6,366 nt of DNA, from NCBI GenBank assembly GCA_945876515.1, contig CAMCPF010000186.1, positions 1-6,366 on the forward strand. Reading direction: 5' to 3'. Every line of letters begins with the position of its first letter. Position 1 is the first letter of the stretch. Origin of the DNA: Candidatus Kuenenia stuttgartensis (GTDB lineage: Bacteria; Planctomycetota; Planctomycetia; Pirellulales; UBA1268). A model generated the notes under the pieces. It was not told the origin of the DNA. It saw only the letters and a program-made list of their open reading frames with translations, and made no database searches. Position numbers and translations under genes: made by a program. Shown one piece after another: positions 4,967 to 6,366 of the stretch.

Positions 4967-6214
4967 TTGAAGCAGCAGCTCCACTCGGCGACGCTCGACA
5001 ACGGCATCACGCTCCTCGGGGAGTCGATGCCCGGCGTGGAATCGGTCGCGGTGGCTTTTCATGTGCCGGCCGGCGGCATTCACGACCCTGCCGGCCGCTG
5101 TGGCCTGGCCACGCTCGCCGGCGAGCTGTGTCTCCGCGGCGCGGGCGACCGCACCAGCCGCGAGGTGGTGGAGACGCTCGAGGGCGCCGGCGCGACCTGG
5201 GGCCACACCGTCTCCACAACCCACACCAGCTACTTCGGCGCGATGGTGGCCCGCCAGCTGCCGACCGTCCTGCCGGTCTATATCGACATCCTCCGCCGCC
5301 CCCGGCTGCCGCCCGCGGAGTTCGGTTCAGCCCGCGACATGGTGCTTCAGAATCTGGCCGGACTCGAGGACGATCCCGCCCATCGCACCATGGCGATGCT
5401 GCGGCGGCTGCACCTGCCGAGCCCGTGGGGGATGCCGACCGAGGGCATCTCGGCCGACGTGGAGGCCGCCACGCTCGCCGACGTCGAGTCGTTCGTGGCC
5501 ACCCGGATGCAGCCGGCGGGCACGATCGTGGCGGTGGCTGGCCGGATCGACTGGAACGACGTGGTCGCTCGCCTGACGACGCTCCTCGGCGACTGGCGGG
5601 GCGAGCCCGGGCCCTCGGCCATCACCGGCCCCCGCGGGCCGCGGGTCGGACACGTGGCCCATGAATCCCAGCAGACCCACGTCGCCCTGGCATGGTCGGT
5701 GCCGCCGGCCCGCGACGACGACTCGGCGATCTGCAAGGCCGTGCTCACGATCCTCGGCGGGGGTACGAGCTCGCGGCTGTTCACGGAGGTGCGGGAGAAG
5801 CGCGGTCTGTGCTACGGCGTGTCGGCTGGCTACAGCAGCCAGCGCGACTTCGGCACGGCCGCCTGCCACGCCGGCACCACGGCGGCTCGGGCCCAGGAGA
5901 CGCTCGACGTGATGCTCGCCGAGATCGACCGCCTGCCCGGCTCGATCGAAGCCGACGAACTGGAGCGGGTCAAGGCGAAGGTGGCCAGCGGCCTCGTGAT
6001 GCAGCAGGAGTCTTCCACCGCGCGGGCCGGAGCCCTCGCCAGCCAGTGGTATCACCTCGGCCGGGTGCGATCGCTCGAGGAGGATCTCGCCCGCTACGAC
6101 CGGCTCGATGTGGCGATGCTGGAAGACTGGCTGGCCTCCCGCCCGCCCCGTGACCTGTCGGTGGTCTCGCTCGGCCCCGAGCCCCTGGAGATTCCCGGTG
6201 CCGTTTCTGCATGA
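4967..6214 (+). CDS. M16 peptidase-like protein, catalytically inactive subunit
   Basis: A 415-residue member of the M16 (pitrilysin/mitochondrial processing peptidase) family with no signal peptide, hence probably cytoplasmic. It has the two usual domains: an N-terminal half beginning ATLDNGITLL (8-17) and a C-terminal half with LGGGTSSRLFTEVREKRGLCYGV (263-285, Peptidase_M16_C). The zinc motif HxxEH is replaced: GLAHFLEHM in active members aligns with GLATLAGEL here, giving T49, G52 and E53. The third ligand Glu, 76 residues further on, is N129. The substrate-binding Arg/Tyr pair of the C-terminal half is kept (R276, Y283). This is the pattern of a non-catalytic partner, as in MPP-alpha and two-gene bacterial M16 systems. 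The start is TTG at 4967; no in-frame ATG or GTG fits the N-terminal strand better. The next gene overlaps it by 17 bp and encodes the active partner. Confidence 0.92.
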   Translation: MKQQLHSATLDNGITLLGESMPGVESVAVAFHVPAGGIHDPAGRCGLATLAGELCLRGAGDRTSREVVETLEGAGATWGHTVSTTHTSYFGAMVARQLPTVLPVYIDILRRPRLPPAEFGSARDMVLQNLAGLEDDPAHRTMAMLRRLHLPSPWGMPTEGISADVEAATLADVESFVATRMQPAGTIVAVAGRIDWNDVVARLTTLLGDWRGEPGPSAITGPRGPRVGHVAHESQQTHVALAWSVPPARDDDSAICKAVLTILGGGTSSRLFTEVREKRGLCYGVSAGYSSQRDFGTAACHAGTTAARAQETLDVMLAEIDRLPGSIEADELERVKAKVASGLVMQQESSTARAGALASQWYHLGRVRSLEEDLARYDRLDVAMLEDWLASRPPRDLSVVSLGPEPLEIPGAVSA

Positions 6215-6366
6215 GCGACTGCCCAACGGGCTCGACGTGGTGGCCGAGACGAGCGCGGCGGCCGTCTCGACGAGCGTCGGCTTCTTCGTGGCCACCGGGG
6301 CCCGCGACGAGGGGCCGGGTATCGAGGGAGTGAGCCACTTTCTCGAGCACATGGCCTTCAAGGGGC
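6198..6366 (+). CDS. M16 zinc metallopeptidase, active subunit (partial)
   Basis: The first 56 residues of an M16 peptidase; the rest lies beyond the window. It begins (V/M)PFLHERLPNGLDVVAE and reaches GVSHFLEHMAFKG, where H47, E50 and H51 form the intact HxxEH zinc/catalytic motif (codons 6336-6350). Such proteins are usually 400-450 residues. The start is GTG at 6198, inside the end of the preceding gene, giving a 17-bp overlap in a different frame and probable translational coupling. The ATG at 6211 is in another frame and gives an unrelated peptide. Together with the preceding inactive M16 protein it probably forms a heterodimer that cleaves small proteins or peptides inside a closed chamber; the substrate is unknown. 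Confidence 0.9.
   Translation, partial: MPFLHERLPNGLDVVAETSAAAVSTSVGFFVATGARDEGPGIEGVSHFLEHMAFKG

Noticed and set aside
6211..6213. ATG overlapping the stop of the inactive M16 gene as the start of the next gene
   Set aside because: It is in a different frame from the PNGLDVV...HFLEH sequence; the in-frame start is GTG 6198.
5327..6361. Minus-strand open frame (344 codons) opposite the M16 genes
   Set aside because: Antisense to clear M16 sequence; the composition is Arg/Gly/His-rich and no family is recognisable.

Overview
This window (about 70% G+C by eye) looks like bacterial chromosomal DNA. I infer the Planctomycetota: Shine-Dalgarno sequences are weak or absent, GTG/TTG starts are common, an ABC-3 permease is fused to a DtxR/MntR-type domain, and the acetyltransferase N-terminus resembles planctomycete proteins as I remember them. 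This lineage call comes from recall, not from a search.

Minus strand, 120-4070, reads right to left. It is a compact four-gene operon for a TroA/ZnuA-family metal ABC importer: substrate-binding protein, ATPase, permease, permease. Each junction is a 4-nt overlap (GTGA, ATGA, ATGA). Binding-protein ligand spacing equals that of TroA as I recall it, and there is no His-rich loop, so manganese (or Mn/Fe/Zn) uptake is more likely than dedicated zinc uptake. The distal permease carries a C-terminal extension of about 135 residues that is clearly a DtxR/MntR-type metal-sensing and dimerisation domain. The metal-binding residues are largely kept, but the helix-turn-helix is shortened and Pro/Arg-rich. 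This is the most interesting feature here: a possible metal sensor built into the transporter.

Just upstream of the binding-protein gene, an AT-rich island in otherwise GC-rich DNA holds two copies of TTTTG-N6-CAAAA spaced 22 bp apart. I read these as a tandem operator over the operon's start region.

Plus strand, 4310-6366. A GNAT acetyltransferase is followed after 72 bp by an M16 peptidase-like gene whose four zinc/catalytic residues are all replaced. The next gene overlaps it by 17 bp, is cut by the window end, and begins an M16 peptidase with an intact HFLEH motif. This is the usual arrangement of an inactive and an active M16 subunit forming a heterodimer.

The first 119 bases hold no gene that I can support, only GC-rich inverted repeats beyond the end of the importer operon. 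No tRNA, rRNA, CRISPR, insertion sequence or phage gene was seen.
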